Assembly: GCA_051884615.1 (NCBI GenBank)
Contig: JBJEVT010000041.1
Location: 62,001 to 126,000 of the forward strand
Source of the DNA: UBA1724 sp051884615
GTDB lineage: Bacteria > Verrucomicrobiota > Lentisphaeria > Oligosphaerales > Oligosphaeraceae
Length of the DNA: 64,000 nucleotides
Direction of reading: 5' to 3'
In this document: positions 61,460 to 64,000 of the stretch, piece by piece
Position numbering within the stretch: position 1 is the stretch's first letter
Layout of the letters: each line of letters opens with the position of its first letter
The notes under the pieces: model-generated
Told to the model about the DNA's origin: nothing
Database searches by the model: none
Seen by the model: the letters and a program-made list of their open reading frames with translations, nothing else
Translations under genes and position numbers: made by a program

Positions 61460-62755
61460 ATGCTTCTGCACCCCCCCTCCGCATCCTGGACCCTCACCTA
61501 CGGCGACGACGCCGGCGGCGGCCCCCTCCTCCTGGAAACCCAGGGCAAGCCTCTCTTCCGCGCCATGCATTGCGCCCTGGACGGACAGCCGGAGGCGCCC
61601 CTGCCCCAGGGAGCGCCCAGCGCCGTGCGGAAGGGAGGATGCGCCATCGTCCAGAGCAAGGGCACCTTCCCGGGAAAGGCCCCCGTGGAGATTCGCCAGA
61701 CCCAGCGCATCGCCGCCAACACCATCCGCCTCACCTACGACATCGCCTGGAAGGCGGAGGGCGCGCCCTTGCGGCAGGGCATGGAGCTGGGCAGTCTGCG
61801 CCTGGAGGGCGACTGGACCAAATACCTTGCCCTCTCCCCCCGGGAGGCCGCCCGTGAAGCGCCGGAATGGCGCCCCATTCCCCAGGAGCTGGACAAGACG
61901 CCTCTGGTCCTCTCCCCCATCCCCGTCGTCCTGCTTCTGGAGGACCAGGAGGGACGGCGCCTGGAATACGGCCTGGGGCAGGACCTGTGGCGCTGGGAGA
62001 AGGGGCTCAACGGCGACTTCCTCCACGCCACCAACCGCCTGGTGCTCTCCCGGGACCAGGAGGGGCTCCTTCTGCGGCGCTACGTCTCCTTCTGCGATCC
62101 CGAGGAGGAAGCCCGGCGCGCCGCCCTGCTCCAGACGACGCCCCGCTTCGCCGCCGACCCTGACAGCGGCAGGGAGGCCCGTCCCGTCCCCGTCTCCTGC
62201 CCGGAGAAGCGTCAATTCCGCTTCCAGGCATATCTTGCCTGGAGCGAGCCCTCCCTGGCTCCCGCCGGGGCGACGCCCCGGGGCGCCAAGAAGCTCGTCT
62301 GCGAGGGTCTGGGCATCCATCAGCTCTCCCAGGCCATCACGGAAGGCAAGCCCCCCCGGCTGGGCCTGAATCTTGCCACCATCCCCTTCGCCTCGGCCTC
62401 CCGGGCGGGGCGGGACGGGCAGCCCAAGGCGCCTCCCTGCTGGGAGGGGCGGACATTCCAGGCCGTCTTCCGGCGCTGCCTCCGGCAAATCGCCAACGCC
62501 GCCCCCAAGGGGACCCTGATTCTCCAGGGGATCGCCCCCGGGGAATGTCGGTGCGCCACCCATCTTGCCCGCCGGGGCGACGCCCTGCCCCACTGGGACC
62601 TTCCCGCCATCCTGGAGACCATGGCCTGGGCGCGGCAGATTCTTCCCGAGGAGTGGACCCTCCGGGCCGACGTGAAAGCCCCCTGGTCCCTGCTGCCCTC
62701 CCTCTCCGCCCTGGGAGCCCCCTCCGGCTTTCGCCATCCCCAGGAGCAGGAATAG
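61460..62755 (+). CDS. hypothetical protein, 431 residues
   Basis: A full-length frame without a signal peptide. The sequence is beta-rich at the start (IRQTQRIAANTIRLTYDIAW) and has Trp-rich segments in the middle (YGLGQDLWRWEKGLNGDF) that recall galactose-mutarotase-like or GH-type beta-sandwiches, but no family can be named. It lies 6 bases before the methyltransferase, so the pair is probably co-transcribed. Coding is supported by codon use and tight spacing. Confidence 0.6.
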   Translation: MLLHPPSASWTLTYGDDAGGGPLLLETQGKPLFRAMHCALDGQPEAPLPQGAPSAVRKGGCAIVQSKGTFPGKAPVEIRQTQRIAANTIRLTYDIAWKAEGAPLRQGMELGSLRLEGDWTKYLALSPREAAREAPEWRPIPQELDKTPLVLSPIPVVLLLEDQEGRRLEYGLGQDLWRWEKGLNGDFLHATNRLVLSRDQEGLLLRRYVSFCDPEEEARRAALLQTTPRFAADPDSGREARPVPVSCPEKRQFRFQAYLAWSEPSLAPAGATPRGAKKLVCEGLGIHQLSQAITEGKPPRLGLNLATIPFASASRAGRDGQPKAPPCWEGRTFQAVFRRCLRQIANAAPKGTLILQGIAPGECRCATHLARRGDALPHWDLPAILETMAWARQILPEEWTLRADVKAPWSLLPSLSALGAPSGFRHPQEQE

Positions 62756-62761
62756 CGCGCC

Positions 62762-63625
62762 ATGCGACGAGACAGCCAATACCAGTTTCTGGATGCGGGC
62801 GCCGGCAGGAAGCTGGAGCGCTTCGGCCCCTGGGTCCTGGCGCGTCCCTGCGCCCAGGCCGTGTGGCGTCCCCAGTTTCCCGCCCTGTGGAACGAAGCCG
62901 ACGCCCTCTTTTCCCGGGAGCAGGGAGCCCATTGGCAATTCCGGGAGCCCCGGCTCCGGGAGGGATGGCACTGCACCCTGGGCGGCCTGGAATTTTTCCT
63001 GAAGCCCACGGACTTCGGCCATGTGGGCGTCTTCCCGGAGCATCTTCTGGGATGGCGCATGGTCCAGGGGGCGCTCCGGCGCTTCCCGGGCCCCGACGCC
63101 CCCAGCGTCCTCAACCTTTTCGCCTACTCCGGAGGGGCCACCCTGGCCTGCGCCCAGGCAGGCGCGCAGGTCTGCCATCTGGACGCCTCCCGGAAGATGA
63201 CGGACTGGGCGCGGGACAACGCCAGGATCAACCGCCTGGAGCAGGCCCCCATCCGCTGGATCGTGGATGACGTGACCAAATTCCTGAAGAGGGAACTGCG
63301 CCGGGGCAGACGCTACGACGGCATCATCCTGGACCCCCCCAGCTTCGGACGGGGCACCAGCCAGGAGCTCTTCCAGATCGACGCCTGCATGCTTGAGCTC
63401 CTGGAGCTCTGCCGGGAGATCCTCTCCCCCCGCCCCCTCTTCCTGCTTCTGACCTGCCACACCCCGGGATACACTCCCCTGGTCCTCTCCCATCTCGCCA
63501 CCCAGACCCTGCCTCCGGGGGAGATCCGCTCCGGGGAGATGGCGCTGCCCGTCGAGGACCCCGGCGTCATGGCCGTCCCCTCCGGGGCCTACGCCTTCTG
63601 GCAGCCCGACGCCCCCCGCCAGTGA
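62762..63625 (+). CDS. class I SAM-dependent methyltransferase (RlmI/RlmK-like)
   Basis: 287 residues. Motif I NLFAYSGGATLACAQAGAQV with the acidic LDAS, and motif IV IILDPPSFGRG, are the COG1092 rRNA cytosine methyltransferase pattern; the SHL and CHTP segments follow. The N-terminal PUA domain of RlmI is absent, as in the C-terminal methyltransferase of RlmK/L, so the target base is uncertain. The downstream protease starts within its last codons (GTGA overlap). Confidence 0.82.
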   Translation: MRRDSQYQFLDAGAGRKLERFGPWVLARPCAQAVWRPQFPALWNEADALFSREQGAHWQFREPRLREGWHCTLGGLEFFLKPTDFGHVGVFPEHLLGWRMVQGALRRFPGPDAPSVLNLFAYSGGATLACAQAGAQVCHLDASRKMTDWARDNARINRLEQAPIRWIVDDVTKFLKRELRRGRRYDGIILDPPSFGRGTSQELFQIDACMLELLELCREILSPRPLFLLLTCHTPGYTPLVLSHLATQTLPPGEIRSGEMALPVEDPGVMAVPSGAYAFWQPDAPRQ

Positions 63626-64000
63626 CCCCCTCCCTCCTCCCTCTTCTTCTGATGCTGGCGGGCGCCCTGGCGGGGCGCGCCGCCCTTTTCCTGCCCCACC
63701 CCGCCCTCCGGCTCCTGCTGCCTTCCCTCGCCGCCCTGGCGGGCATGGTCCTGGGGCTCCGTCTGGCGGGCGTCCGCTCCCCGCTCCCCCTGCTTCTCGC
63801 CTCCCGCCGTCCCGTCCCCTCCGGCAAGCGGCGGCTTCTCCTGTTTCTGGGCTGGACCCCGCCCCTCTTCCTTCTGCTCCAGGGCCTCCAGCTCCTGCTG
63901 GGCAAGCTCTTCCCCCCCGCGGCGGACGCCCTTCCCCCCGTCCTCACCCCCGCCCTCCTCCTCTCCAGCTGCCTGCTGGCGCCCTGCGCCGAGGAACTCC
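63622..64000 (+). CDS. CPBP-family intramembrane protease, 3' end outside window
   Basis: The frame from GTG 63622 (overlapping the methyltransferase stop) or ATG 63652 is open to the window edge. At least four hydrophobic stretches are visible (PSLAALAGMVLGLRLAG; LLFLGWTPPLFLLLQGLQLL) and the sequence ends in APCAEEL, the start of the EExxxR glutamic-protease motif of CPBP/Rce1 proteins. Such proteins cleave CAAX-like or bacteriocin-related substrates in the membrane. Only the N-terminal part is available. Confidence 0.65.
   Translation, partial: MTPSLLPLLLMLAGALAGRAALFLPHPALRLLLPSLAALAGMVLGLRLAGVRSPLPLLLASRRPVPSGKRRLLLFLGWTPPLFLLLQGLQLLLGKLFPPAADALPPVLTPALLLSSCLLAPCAEEL

Overview
The window reads as chromosomal DNA of a GC-rich, free-coding bacterium of the PVC superphylum, most likely a Lentisphaerota/Victivallales-type organism. 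The basis is a pseudopilin with the H-x9-DG C-terminal signature typical of Planctomycetota, Verrucomicrobiota and Lentisphaerota, a Minf_1886-family protein, very large glycoside hydrolases of types common in Victivallales, and LPS-core genes showing an outer membrane. The taxonomic call is inference. A run of exactly 100 Ns at 10620-10719 shows that this is a scaffolded draft assembly.

Layout. 1-9420: a transglutaminase-like protein cut by the window edge, an alpha/beta hydrolase, a cytidylate-kinase-like/BON fusion, FabI, an ArgD-type aminotransferase, a secreted protein made of 21-residue repeats, and an AsmA/TamB-like protein. 9417-9550: tRNA-Leu(CAA) with a clear sigma-70 promoter. 9551-13860: a decayed, lower-GC integrated element holding an integrase stub, repeated polyvalent-protein modules, a tape-measure-like fragment and a frameshifted phage gene. 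13913-17748: flavoprotein, Aat, FAD-dependent oxidoreductase and esterase. 17781-20762: a GH106-like hydrolase. 21310-22116: an isolated pseudopilin with its own terminator. 22328-25878: a tight cluster of two LPS-kinase-like proteins, PyrK and a WaaG-like transferase. 26125-28626: a three-domain acyl-ACP synthetase/ACP/PlsC protein. 28642-30292: a repeat-bounded island with a NERD-domain gene, a potential Z-DNA tract and a 31-bp minisatellite. 30333-35297: two large polysaccharide-utilisation-type proteins. 35534-39497: a secreted beta-helix protein, a CaxA-type antiporter and a sigma-54 activator. 39614-45348: a TolC / HlyD / RND efflux operon. 45905-49644: indolepyruvate:ferredoxin oxidoreductase (IorAB) and a tandem class II aldolase protein. 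50175-52313: GH38 alpha-mannosidase. 52560-52634: tRNA-Glu(CTC). 52709-64000: inositol-phosphatase family, orphan solute-binding lipoprotein, MreC, TadA, parvulin, a lipoprotein, RNase PH overlapping a PD-(D/E)XK nuclease, a HIT protein, Minf_1886, a hypothetical protein, an rRNA-type methyltransferase and a truncated CPBP protease.

Working together: the glycan genes (GH106-like, GH38, the two large proteins at 30333-35297 and the beta-helix protein) suggest use of host or plant glycans. FabI, the trifunctional acyltransferase, the LPS kinases/WaaG and the AsmA-like protein serve envelope building. IorAB implies anaerobic amino-acid fermentation with ferredoxin.

The most unusual signals are: a paired palindrome GTTATAAC-N17-GTTATAAC in front of two unlinked genes; a tRNA-anchored, decayed element with an internally repeated polyvalent protein whose repeats probably caused the assembly gap; an RND pump lacking the proton-relay residues; and several enzyme-family proteins with substituted catalytic positions (transglutaminase-like, cytidylate-kinase-like, and the second aldolase domain).
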